Source: an uncultured Parabacteroides sp. (lineage in GTDB: Bacteria > Bacteroidota > Bacteroidia > Bacteroidales > Tannerellaceae). From it: a stretch of DNA of 6,357 bases. The notes under the pieces are model-generated. The model saw only the letters and a program-made list of their open reading frames with translations. It made no database searches and was not told where the DNA came from. Below, one piece after another: positions 1 through 6,233 of this stretch (the stretch's first letter is position 1; each line of letters opens with the position of its first letter). The position numbers and the translations under genes were made by a program. The DNA lies in the NCBI GenBank assembly GCA_900541965.1, contig UQLN01000101.1, forward strand, positions 1 through 6,357. Direction: 5' to 3'.

Positions 1-54
1 CCAAGGACCCTCTGATTAACAGTCAGATGCTCTAACCAACTGAGCTAAGGAAGA
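1..54 (-). tRNA. tRNA-Asn(GUU), partial (3' end outside window)
   Basis: Read on the minus strand, this is the first 54 bases of a tRNA identical to the complete copy at 90-163. It holds the acceptor 5' strand TCTTCCT, the D arm, the anticodon stem-loop and the start of the variable region. The anticodon GTT lies at 18-20. The last 20 bases, with the T arm and acceptor 3' strand, fall outside the window. It sits 35 bases downstream of the complete copy and is probably co-transcribed with it. Confidence 0.95.
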
Positions 55-89
55 AAATATGTCTTTCAGTCTTTCCCGATGTCTTTTCG
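55..89 (-). other. tRNA-Asn spacer with duplicated leader
   Basis: The 35-base spacer repeats part of the leader of the first tRNA. Minus-strand ACTGAAAGA followed by an AT-rich run precedes both the copy at 90-163 and the copy at 1-54. The tandem duplication unit, about 109 bp, therefore included leader plus tRNA. No terminator is visible in the spacer, which supports a shared transcript. Confidence 0.6.
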
Positions 90-163
90 CTCTTCCTCTT
101 GGACTTGAACCAAGGACCCTCTGATTAACAGTCAGATGCTCTAACCAACTGAGCTAAGGAAGA
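90..163 (-). tRNA. tRNA-Asn(GUU), complete
   Basis: This is a 74-base cloverleaf on the minus strand. The acceptor strands TCTTCCT and AGGAAGA pair over 7 bp, with discriminator G. The D stem is GCTC/GAGC, the anticodon stem TCTGA/TCAGA with loop CTGTTAA, and the T stem CTTGG/CCAAG with loop TTCAAGT. Anticodon GTT (127-129) reads Asn codons. No CCA is encoded (the next bases are CGA), so the CCA tail would be added after transcription. It is the promoter-proximal gene of a tandem pair with the copy at 1-54. Confidence 0.98.
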
Positions 164-215
164 ATATATCTTTCAGTTTGAAGCTTTATTTTAGAACCTC
201 TCTGAAATTGCACTG

Positions 216-246
216 CAAAAGTAGAGGAACTTTTTGAAATATGCAA
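216..246 (-). promoter_or_regulatory. Promoter of the tRNA-Asn array
   Basis: On the minus strand TTG (244-246) is followed after exactly 20 bases by TACTTTTG (216-223), matching the Bacteroidales consensus TTTG-N19-20-TAnnTTTG. It lies about 52 bases upstream of the complete tRNA and points into it. A short dyad TTGCA-C-TGCAA overlaps the -7 element and the likely start region. Basis: match to the known promoter consensus; the start site is inferred. Confidence 0.75.
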
Positions 247-295
247 TATCTTTGCTGAAAAATAAAGTAAAAAAGATATCTTCCTTTTAGACTGT

Positions 296-727
296 TTATT
301 TTAATTCATTCGCTATTTGCTGATACAGAGCTGTTTTCTGTTCTTCATCCAAGTAATAATATCCGAAATCATTCTGATGAGTATTGTCATTTTCGATGAT
401 TATTACTTGCGTATCTTCCTTCATCGCGATATTATGCCAGGTTCCTTTGGGGATATTGTAAACAATACCTTGTTCCATGTTTGTCATTTCGTAAGAGATA
501 TTATGTGCTAATCTTGCGGCTGCAATTAATACGGCAGTTCCGGTTAGCAGAATAAAGGCTTCGTCGGTATTAGGATGTACTTCTATTTTTAGGATCGAAT
601 TAAGACCTTGTTCGGGAATGTAATTCAGTTGGGCGACCTGCCAGCCTTTACGGATAAGGAAGGGATTGTATCCCTCCTTTTTGTGACTATATGTTTCTAT
701 TAATTTCGCTTGCATATTATTTGCCAT
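296..727 (-). CDS. Small cupin-domain protein
   Basis: This encodes a 143-residue soluble single-domain cupin with no signal peptide. Cupin motif 1 is visible as VHPNTDEAFILLTG (H51, E56, G63) and motif 2 as GIVYNIPKGTWHN (G87, P93, G95, H98), so likely metal ligands are H51, E56 and H98. The second histidine of the usual HxH pair is N53, so metal binding may be weaker or different. The substrate is unknown; related small cupins bind sugars or organic acids, or act as isomerases or sensors. Met1 lies inside the preceding GH38 remnant (28-base overlap); Met5 (codon 713-715) is an equally plausible start. Its position behind a LacI-operator-driven mannosidase stump suggests a former glycan operon. 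The reading frame is intact. Confidence 0.85.
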   Translation of the reverse strand: MANNMQAKLIETYSHKKEGYNPFLIRKGWQVAQLNYIPEQGLNSILKIEVHPNTDEAFILLTGTAVLIAAARLAHNISYEMTNMEQGIVYNIPKGTWHNIAMKEDTQVIIIENDNTHQNDFGYYYLDEEQKTALYQQIANELK

Positions 728-1044
728 TGCTTATTGATGGATTGTAATATTTTGTCATACTTTTCCGGATGCTGTTTCAGGTATTTCCGTAAAGATAGGG
801 CATCCTCTACTGAGAAATAAAAATCTTTGGATTCAGCCATGCGTTCCAATTCAGGAGTAAACATATGATCACTCCTGGATTGGATGCAGGCTTTCGGCGA
901 ATCCATCCAGGCAATATCCTGGTGGCTCGAGTCAATGATAAACAGCCGTCCATCTTTAAAATCGAAACTACAGTTTTGTGCCTGTATGGAATATATGGCA
1001 CAGATGAAGGCAAATAGAAAAACGTTTTTTTCAAGGTGTTTCAT
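700..1044 (-). pseudogene. GH38 alpha-mannosidase, N-terminal remnant
   Basis: The frame begins with a signal peptide (MKHLEKNVFLFAFICAIYSIQAQ) and continues into the start of a glycoside hydrolase family 38 catalytic domain. The segment IIDSSHQDIAWMDSP carries the metal-binding His-x-Asp (H41, D43 from this start), followed by typical helical sequence (ITPEL-like, VEDALSLRKYLKQHPEKYDKIL). After about 100 residues similarity ends, and the frame closes with an unrelated tail (SINKQWQIICKRN). GH38 enzymes are usually around 800-1000 residues, so the nucleophile and most of the fold are missing. The likely cause is a large deletion joining this stump to the cupin gene. An in-frame ATG at 1057-1059 would add five residues, but the signal peptide favours the start at 1044. 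GH38 assignment is by motif recognition only. Confidence 0.75.
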
Positions 1045-1092
1045 GGTTCTATCGAACAAGGGTCATTTATTTCTACATTTTTATTTTTTTAA

Positions 1093-1104
1093 TTAACCGG
1101 TTAA
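1093..1104. promoter_or_regulatory. LacI-type operator upstream of GH38 remnant
   Basis: TTAACCGGTTAA is a perfect 12-bp palindrome with the central CpG typical of LacI-family operators. It lies 17 bases after the lacI stop codon and about 48 bases before the GH38 start. It matches 11 of 12 positions of the site in front of lacI at 2148-2159, which suggests the adjacent LacI protein binds both. I see no convincing TAnnTTTG element here, so the promoter it controlled is not located. Confidence 0.65.
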
Positions 1105-1121
1105 GTTGGTGGATTAAAAAA

Positions 1122-2117
1122 TTAATCAGCAACTAAAGACATCGGTAATACGGTCTGAATAATTGGGTTTTGCTTGTTTTTAATATGTTGGACTAATATA
1201 TCGACAGACTGTTTTCCTATTAAAGGTACCGGTTGTCTTACAATAATCATATGGGGAGCCAGGATACTTAAAGCCGGGCTACTGTGAAAACATCCGAGCC
1301 CTTTTTTCGTTATATCGATACCCCATTTATAGAAATATCGCAATGCTTCCAGTGCCAGATAATGCGTGGCGAAAAAGAATGCATCGATGTCCGGTTCCTT
1401 ATTTAACAGACCATCCATCTTTTTGATAATATCTTCTTCGTAGTTGTCCCGGACGACGTCTATGACTATTGACGGTTCAAAAGGCAAAGATGCTTCTTTC
1501 AGTGCATTTTTGTAACCTTCGTAACGCATTTGCATAACAACCAGATGCGTATCTGTAGTAACAAATGCTATCTTTTTTCGTCCGGTTTTTATAAGTTTGT
1601 TTATTACACACCGTACCCCGTTTTCATTGTCTACAATCACATAGTTTGTGCCCAACTCGGGAAAATACCGGTCAATTAATACAAACGGATACGATTCTTT
1701 CATCAGGTTTTCAACTTCATCTTTAGAATGTTTGGTTGCGGCTATTATCAATCCGTCTACCTGCTTGGCTTTTAGCATTCGTATCATCTTGCTTTCCCGG
1801 TCTGCATCTGCTTCCGAGCTGCAAAAAGTAACGGTATATCCCAGTTTCTCTGCTTCAAGTTCGATTTCCCGGGCTATTTGTGCATAAAAGGAATCCGCAA
1901 TAGACGGAACAACTAATCCTATTGTTTTTGTTTTACCCGAGTTTAAACTCTGGGCTAACAGATTCGGATGATAATTGCGCGATTTGGCATACTCTTTTAT
2001 TTTTTCCTGCATAGCCATACTGATTTTCTTTTCATCCCCACGGCCAGCCAATACCCATGATACTGTCGTCTTGGAAACATTCAGTGCTGTTGCTATGTCT
2101 TTCAGAGATATGCCCAT
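1122..2117 (-). CDS. LacI-family transcriptional repressor
   Basis: This is a complete 331-residue LacI/GalR-family regulator. Residues 4-23 (SLKDIATALNVSKTTVSWVL) form the helix-turn-helix. Residues 50-61 (HPNLLAQSLNSG) form the hinge helix with the minor-groove Leu58. From residue 65 (TIGLVVPSI) a periplasmic-binding-protein-like effector domain follows, with the family signatures QVDGLIIAAT, DNENGVRCVINKLIKTGRKKIAFVT and the C-terminal RQPVPLIGKQSVDILVQHI. The length is normal for the family. In this family a sugar or sugar phosphate usually modulates binding; the effector here is unknown, but linkage to a GH38 stump suggests a mannose-related signal. A CG-centred palindrome beside its own promoter points to autorepression, and a second copy controls the next gene. 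No frame damage is visible, unlike its neighbours. Confidence 0.95.
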   Translation of the reverse strand: MGISLKDIATALNVSKTTVSWVLAGRGDEKKISMAMQEKIKEYAKSRNYHPNLLAQSLNSGKTKTIGLVVPSIADSFYAQIAREIELEAEKLGYTVTFCSSEADADRESKMIRMLKAKQVDGLIIAATKHSKDEVENLMKESYPFVLIDRYFPELGTNYVIVDNENGVRCVINKLIKTGRKKIAFVTTDTHLVVMQMRYEGYKNALKEASLPFEPSIVIDVVRDNYEEDIIKKMDGLLNKEPDIDAFFFATHYLALEALRYFYKWGIDITKKGLGCFHSSPALSILAPHMIIVRQPVPLIGKQSVDILVQHIKNKQNPIIQTVLPMSLVAD

Positions 2118-2147
2118 TGTTAATTTTATAGTTGTTAAATGGTTTAC

Positions 2148-2159
2148 TTGACCGGTTAA
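2148..2159. promoter_or_regulatory. LacI-type operator in the lacI promoter
   Basis: TTGACCGGTTAA differs by one base from the perfect palindrome at 1093-1104. It lies just downstream of the lacI -7 element, where a bound repressor would block initiation or early elongation, so autoregulation is likely. A weaker look-alike, TTAAATGGTTTA (2135-2146, 9 of 12 matches), abuts it and may be a second contact site. Binding is inferred from sequence only. Confidence 0.65.
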
Positions 2160-2167
2160 CTTGGCTG

Positions 2168-2175
2168 CAAATATA
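2168..2175 (-). promoter_or_regulatory. lacI promoter, -7 element
   Basis: On the minus strand TATATTTG matches the Bacteroidales -7 consensus TAnnTTTG, about 50 bases upstream of the lacI ATG. No clean TTG is present at the expected -33 spacing, so the promoter may be moderate. The operator at 2148-2159 begins 8 bases downstream, close to the expected start site. Confidence 0.55.
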
Positions 2176-2223
2176 ATCTTATTTTTATATATGAAAGTCT
2201 TAATCGTTTATTTTGAGATAGAT

Positions 2224-2446
2224 TTAATGTTTCTTAAGTAATTGTTTTATAGGCGAGTATGTGCGTTTGGCAATAAAAGAAATAGCCTGTGGCAAGCAAG
2301 AGTATGAAAATTATAAGCAGGATGGTATTTCCCCAACGGATAAGGAAAGAGGGCATCTGTCCGATTATATTACGTACTTTTTCACTGCGGAGTTCTATCC
2401 GGTTCTGTTCGTCGGATGCCTGTTGTTTCATTTCGTCATATTTCAT
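2224..2446 (-). pseudogene. HlyD-family membrane fusion protein, remnant
   Basis: The frame from the ATG at 2444-2446 gives a charged cytoplasmic stretch (IELRSEKVRNIIGQMPSFLIRWGN) and one transmembrane helix (TILLIIFILLLATGYFF). This matches the N-terminus of HlyD-type fusion proteins that pair with peptide-exporting ABC transporters. It then ends after an unrelated tail, at a stop at 2234. In another frame the DNA down to 2224 reads KRTYSPIKQLLKKH-stop, which resembles the basic C-terminus of such proteins. This suggests an internal deletion near 2270-2290 that removed the coiled-coil and barrel domains and joined the ends out of frame. HlyD proteins are usually about 400 residues; about 70 remain. 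The N-terminal assignment is fairly sure, the C-terminal one is inference. Confidence 0.6.
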
Positions 2447-2489
2447 AAGTCGTGCCTGATTATTTAATGAATAAACGGTTTAGTATCGC

Positions 2490-2684
2490 TCAACTGCCTA
2501 ATTCCAATTGGTTCCGGACCAGATTGAAATAAGCACCTTTCTGTTCTATCAGTGCTCCATGTGTACCCACTTCCTGAATACGTCCTTTCTCCAATACTAC
2601 GATTTGGTCGGCATTGCGTACGGTACTAAGGCGGTGTGCCACAATAATAACGGTTTTGTCCCGGTAGAAATCTGCCTGCTTCAT
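2490..2684 (-). pseudogene. Exporter ABC transporter ATPase, C-terminal remnant
   Basis: The 64 residues are the last part of an ABC ATPase domain. RDKTVIIVAHRLSTVRNADQIVVLEKGRIQEVGTHGALIE is present (given in full only as positions 8-47), with the switch histidine H17 in AHRLST and the usual C-terminal helices ending VRNQLELGS. Walker A, Q loop, signature motif, Walker B and all membrane segments are missing; peptide exporters of this type have roughly 550-730 residues. The fragment starts 38 bases after the barrel gene stop and ends 43 bases before the HlyD remnant. An intact operon barrel-ABC-HlyD has therefore lost most of its ABC gene by deletion. The ATG at its start is probably an internal methionine codon. 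Confidence 0.85.
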
Positions 2685-3766
2685 CTCGAATGATATTTAT
2701 TACATCCTATTTATACTTTGATTTATTGTAAAATACCATTAATAGTATCTGAATTTTGAAGCGTCTGTCTTTTGTTGCGGGCCTTTCTTCCCCAATCTAA
2801 GTTGAGCGATAATGAGATATTAACGCTCGGATAATTATTATTCATATCTGTAACTGTAGAGTAAGGGGTGAATCGGTTGTAATCGTACGACTTACTGATG
2901 CCTTTCTCGCCGAATAAGTTGTAGGAGGAAATACCTATCTTACCCCAGGAAAACCGATAACTGATTCCGTATGAATCAAAAAAATTGTGAGGGGATACAG
3001 TTTCTCCCCAGAATGGCGTTGTATCATCGAGAAAAATGAATGTTAGCTCCCAGTTTTTATAATTTGCTATGATTTGAATCATATAGTAGAAATCATTGAA
3101 AGTATGTTTGTAATTGTATGCTTCTGAAATGGAATGCCCGTATCCGATGTAAGAATCTATATCCAAATGTTTTTTAAATAAAGAACAGCCAATCGTCCAT
3201 TCTGCTTTCATGCGATGAAATTTATTCTGGTTGTTGTAAGTCTTGATAAAAAATGAACGTGGATTTTCAAATATCGTCTCTTCCATTATCGGGTCTGTAT
3301 ACAAGTAAGAACCAAAGGTCAACCCGGTACGGATGAAAGAAGTGTTTATGTTGAAATCCACTACATTCCGGTGATAAAAATAGGAATGGAGATATGGATT
3401 CCCTTTTGTTATTCTGAAATTATCCATTTGTTGTTCTACATCACTTAAATAGGAGAGGGATGGGTTTTTGTTTTGTAAAGAATAAGTATAGCGTAAGGAA
3501 ATAGCAGATGAAAAATTATAATTCAGACTGAGCCTCGGACAAAATTTCCAGGTCGTATACGGTTCTTCATCTTTCTGGTTGATATTTACATAGGAGATGC
3601 CAAGTGCTCCCATATAGTTTAATTTATGAAAAGTACCGTTATACTGGACAAAACCATATAATTCGGTATCAAGCATTTTTGTTTCGAATTGGTAAGTGCC
3701 TGTGTATAAGTTTTTAGTGTGCCCTCCGGTATATCTCAATCCTCCGGTCAGGACGCCTTTTGTATA

Positions 3767-3773
3767 TTTTTTT
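3767..3773 (-). repeat. Homopolymer tract at frame break 3 of the barrel gene
   Basis: The coding strand reads GAA followed by further A (seven A in all) then TATACA. With seven A the frame runs into ...NIQKAS-stop at 3748. With eight A it reads EKKYTKGVLTGGLRYTGG and joins the next barrel frame. This is either a slipped-strand one-base loss or a homopolymer sequencing error. Confidence 0.75.
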
Positions 3774-4304
3774 CGTAACAGGCTTCTGCAATCAATGAAT
3801 ATCGCCGGCCATCCACATTGGATAGATAAGAGGAAAGAATAGAACCATTATTATCAGAGTATTCAGTGTATTGATTTCCATTATTATTTTTCGAATAAGT
3901 ACCAACTAAATTTATTGATAAGGTTTGTTGTTTAGGGAGTGAGCGGGAATAGTACAAATCGAGAGAAGGACGGTTGGTGGTATATTCCTGATAAGAGTCG
4001 CTTGCTGAACCCGGATACAGCTTATTAGTATAGGATAAAGAGCTAAACAGGTCCGAATGGGGAGTATTCACAAAAAGACCATTGAATTTGGCATTAAAAA
4101 AATCTTTGTTTTTGATATAGCTGTAAGTCACATTTGCAGAGTGGACAATTTGATTCCAGTGATTTTCTCCGTTTTCTATCCTGTTTATGTTATTATTGTC
4201 CGGAAAATTGAAGGATTGCTCTCTATAATGTCCCGAATACATATTATTATGGCTATATTGGTAACTAAATTTTAATTGAGAATGCTTCATGTTTACACCT
4301 CCGG

Positions 4305-4311
4305 AAAAAAA
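4305..4311 (-). repeat. Homopolymer tract at frame break 2 of the barrel gene
   Basis: The coding strand has seven T in GGTTTTTTTCCGG. As written it gives GFGFFPEV-stop at 4293. Adding one T gives GFGFFSGGVNMKHSQLKF and joins the next barrel frame. Like the tract at 3767-3773 it is one base short. Confidence 0.75.
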
Positions 4312-4536
4312 CCGAAGCCCAAACTTCTTGTCAGAGTCTCATTTACTATAGCCGATAAGGAACCTCCGGTTTCTTGTTTTTGAGTGATATAATTGATAAT
4401 GCCTCCGATTTCTTCGCCATAGCGAAGTCCCGGATTGTCAAAATATTCTACTCTTTTTATTTCTTTAGGTAACAATGATGCAACCTCTTGTGAAGAGGCT
4501 TCTACTCCATTGATTAATATTTTTAATTGCTCACCT

Positions 4537-4546
4537 CCTAACCTAA
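4537..4546 (-). repeat. 5-bp tandem duplication at frame break 1 of the barrel gene
   Basis: The coding strand has TTAGG twice in a row after ATG. As written it gives SMLG-stop (TAG at 4538-4540). Removing one copy gives ATG TTA GGA GGT GAG (MLGGE) followed by QLKILINGVEAS, a natural plug-region sequence. This small tandem duplication is unlikely to be a sequencing artefact. Confidence 0.85.
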
Positions 4547-5151
4547 CATGGATATTGTATTTTCCTGGGGATTGACAAGGATACGGGGTAATCCTAAACG
4601 CCGGGTAGCTTCAAGTCCGTTAATTGATTTTTTGATTTGATCGTCCGATAGAAAAAAAACTTGCCTGTCGACAGCATGAATCACACTAGATGCTTTTATT
4701 TCAACTCCGGTGAGTGATATGCAGGAAGGAACTAAAAATAATTCACCTAAATCCACAGATTTATAAATCCCTTTTACATCCATGTATAATTTATCGTATC
4801 CGATGCAGGAAATACATAATATACCATCTTTCTCCTGTATGGGAGTTAGACGAAAAGTTCCATTTATAGTTGTAGTGGTACCTGATACAAAGGATGAATC
4901 AGGTTTCATCCAAACTATATTTGCACTGGGAATGGCTTCTTTAGTTCCCATTTCTTTTACTAATCCTTTCAGTGAAATAGTTTGGGATACACAGAACTCT
5001 GTAACCATAAAGTATATGAGTAGTATAAATGTTTTTTTCATGATTTGTTTAGATAAAAAATTAAAATGCTTTTTATGCTCTCTACTATAAAGACACAATA
5101 AATGCTTATTCATAACATCTTTAATTCAATCTATGCGATGAAATTGGGTGG

Positions 5152-5159
5152 CAAATTTA
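5152..5159 (-). promoter_or_regulatory. Candidate promoter -7 element of the barrel gene
   Basis: Minus-strand TAAATTTG matches TAnnTTTG and lies about 110 bases upstream of the barrel start, implying a long leader. No TTG is seen at the -33 spacing, so the promoter could depend on an activator such as the divergent response regulator (inference). Confidence 0.4.
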
Positions 5160-5231
5160 GTTTTGTAAGCCAGGAAGGGGATGGTTCTACTTTTTTTGTT
5201 AACTTGTCGCTCTAAACAATACATACAAATA

Positions 5232-5906
5232 ATGACAAAGAAGATACTGTTTGTGGAAGATGATCTGGATGTGGTAGGTCCTCTTATCACGAAAGGGTTG
5301 CAAAATGAAGGGTATGAGGTCTGTTATATGAATTCGTTGGTAGGGCTCAGGGATACATTATATGCTTTTTTGCCGGATTTGCTTCTGCTGGATTTGGAAA
5401 TCGGTAACCGGAATAGTGCCGAGGTGTTGCCTTCTATCCGTGACATGTACCCGTCATTGCCTATATTGATAGCGTCCTCCCATAATAATGATAATGAAAT
5501 TGCATATTGTCTCCGCAAAGGCGCAAATTATTATATCAAAAAGCCATATCAAATTAGGGAGGTTGTAACTCTGATTCGTATGTTCTGTCCGGACACACCT
5601 GCTCCGGGTATCTTTTGCATACCTATTGGAAAATATGCTTTGGATAAACAAAATCACACGCTTCTCGGACCGGACAAAAAGGTAATAACTTTGAAACCGA
5701 AAGAGTTCCAACTGTTGTGTATGTTGCTTGAAAATGCAGGAGGCATAACATTACGAACGGAACTGTTAGAACGTATCTGGCAGCATACAGAGGCTAATGA
5801 TAGTTTGAATAATTATATAGCTTGCCTGCGCAACTATTTGAAGCAAGACCCAGACCTGGAAATTAGAACGGTTAGAGGTGCCGGCTATGTATTAATCATG
5901 CCTTAA
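5232..5906 (+). CDS. OmpR-family response regulator (orphan)
   Basis: This is a complete 224-residue two-component regulator. The receiver domain (about 1-120) has the acidic pair D10-D11 (FVEDD), phospho-acceptor D54 (LLLLDLE), S82 (LIASS) and K104 before P105 (IKKPY), so all key residues for phosphorylation are present. The C-terminal winged helix (about 130-224) shows LKPKEFQLLCMLLENAGG, LLERIW and NYIACLRNYLKQDPDLEIRTVRGAGYVLI, the OmpR/PhoB DNA-binding pattern. The start at 5232 gives the standard MTKKILFVEDD opening; an upstream ATG at 5181 would add a 17-residue tail foreign to the family. It is transcribed away from the barrel pseudogene. No histidine kinase gene follows; the next 400 bases are non-coding. 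In related loci such a regulator controls the neighbouring export operon; here that target is broken. Confidence 0.95.
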   Translation: MTKKILFVEDDLDVVGPLITKGLQNEGYEVCYMNSLVGLRDTLYAFLPDLLLLDLEIGNRNSAEVLPSIRDMYPSLPILIASSHNNDNEIAYCLRKGANYYIKKPYQIREVVTLIRMFCPDTPAPGIFCIPIGKYALDKQNHTLLGPDKKVITLKPKEFQLLCMLLENAGGITLRTELLERIWQHTEANDSLNNYIACLRNYLKQDPDLEIRTVRGAGYVLIMP

Positions 5907-6028
5907 TATCTTTGTGTTTGATATGTCTTATTTAAAGTGCGCTTTCTTTTCCAAAATCCTCCCGTTGATTTTAAAAAAAGACCCGATCTTTCCCGGAAAA
6001 GATACTTTTGAATAAATCTTTTGATGAC
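5907..6028. other. Non-coding stretch after the response regulator
   Basis: I see no convincing gene here. Weak hairpins are present (AAAG-TGCG-CTTT near 5935; ATCTTT/AAAGAT around 5984-6002), but none is followed by a clean T run, so I do not call a terminator for the regulator. Confidence 0.5.
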
Positions 6029-6096
6029 TGTGCTTATTCTTTTTGATAGATGTGTTTCTTTCTTTTGATAATTATGTGTTTTTCTTTTGATAATTT
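6029..6096. repeat. Degenerate tandem repeat, three copies of 22-24 bp
   Basis: The three head-to-tail copies are 6029-6050 (22 bp), 6051-6074 (24 bp) and 6075-6096 (22 bp). Each begins TGTG, passes through a T-rich run and contains CTTTTGATA or CTTTTTGATA. An extra CTTTTGAT occurs at 6018-6025. The copies differ in length by non-multiples of three, so they are not a coding repeat. Function unknown; possibly a protein-binding cluster or slippage-derived sequence. Confidence 0.65.
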
Positions 6097-6115
6097 TCGA
6101 AAGAATCATTTTTCG

Positions 6116-6136
6116 TGCATTTTCGAAGCAAATGCA
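6116..6136. repeat. Inverted repeat TGCATTT-N7-AAATGCA
   Basis: This is a perfect 7-bp inverted repeat with a 7-base spacer. It lies in the predicted leader of transcripts from the promoter at 6177-6207, where it could fold as a hairpin. A perfect 10-bp palindrome GCTTTAAAGC (6150-6159) lies between it and that promoter. Confidence 0.5.
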
Positions 6137-6176
6137 TCAAGGTATGTGTGCTTTAAAGCCTTGTAAATGAGTGTGG

Positions 6177-6207
6177 CAAATATAAGCAATATATTGTGAA
6201 TTTCAAA
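6177..6207 (-). promoter_or_regulatory. Minus-strand promoter with no gene behind it
   Basis: On the minus strand TTTG (6204-6207) is followed after 19 bases by TATATTTG (6177-6184), an essentially perfect Bacteroidales promoter. Transcription would start near 6170 and run through the inverted and tandem repeats toward the 3' end of the response regulator, antisense to it. No convincing coding region lies in its path. It may drive a small or antisense RNA, or be the relic of a deleted gene. Confidence 0.6.
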
Positions 6208-6233
6208 AAATATCTGTCTTTAACAAAGAAACG

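Larger units (their letters stand above)
2723..5041 (-). pseudogene. Outer-membrane beta-barrel receptor-like protein, triple frameshift
   Basis: Three successive frames encode one protein of about 771 residues. It begins with a signal peptide (MKKTFILLIYFMVTEFCVSQ). A carboxypeptidase-like regulatory domain follows (SLKGLVKEMGTKEAIPSANI, GTFRLTPI, ISCIGYDKL), then a plug-like region (ILINGVEASSQEV, RVEYFDNPGLRYGEE) and a long beta-barrel rich in aromatic strands, ending in LSLNLDWGRK. The family is the TonB-receptor-like outer-membrane barrels of Bacteroidetes, some of which sit with peptide-export genes. Frame breaks lie at 4537-4546 (5-bp duplication), 4305-4311 (7-base A/T run) and 3767-3773 (7-base T/A run). 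Undoing all three gives 2316 bases, an exact multiple of three, with no other stop seen. The start at 5041 was chosen because the signal peptide begins there; an upstream ATG at 5111-5113 would add 24 unlikely residues. No functional product is expected unless the frame is restored. Confidence 0.88.

Noticed and set aside
807..1034. 75-codon minus-strand frame within the GH38 remnant
   Set aside because: It is an out-of-frame shadow; the GH38 frame carries the signal peptide and SSHQDIAW motif.
2261..2467. 68-codon plus-strand frame
   Set aside because: It lies opposite the HlyD remnant, whose minus-strand frame has the recognisable transmembrane helix and N-terminal pattern.
3700..4560. Programmed ribosomal frameshifting in the barrel gene
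   Set aside because: Three separate breaks, one a 5-bp duplication, fit mutation or assembly error better than recoding.
4782..5090. 102-codon plus-strand frame
   Set aside because: It is the antisense of the barrel gene's signal peptide and regulatory domain, which have clear family features on the minus strand.
5903..6109. 68-codon minus-strand frame, rich in Lys and Arg, behind the promoter at 6177-6207
   Set aside because: It is low-complexity translation of A-rich repeats, has no recognisable domain, overlaps the regulator gene end, and the repeats shift frame from copy to copy.
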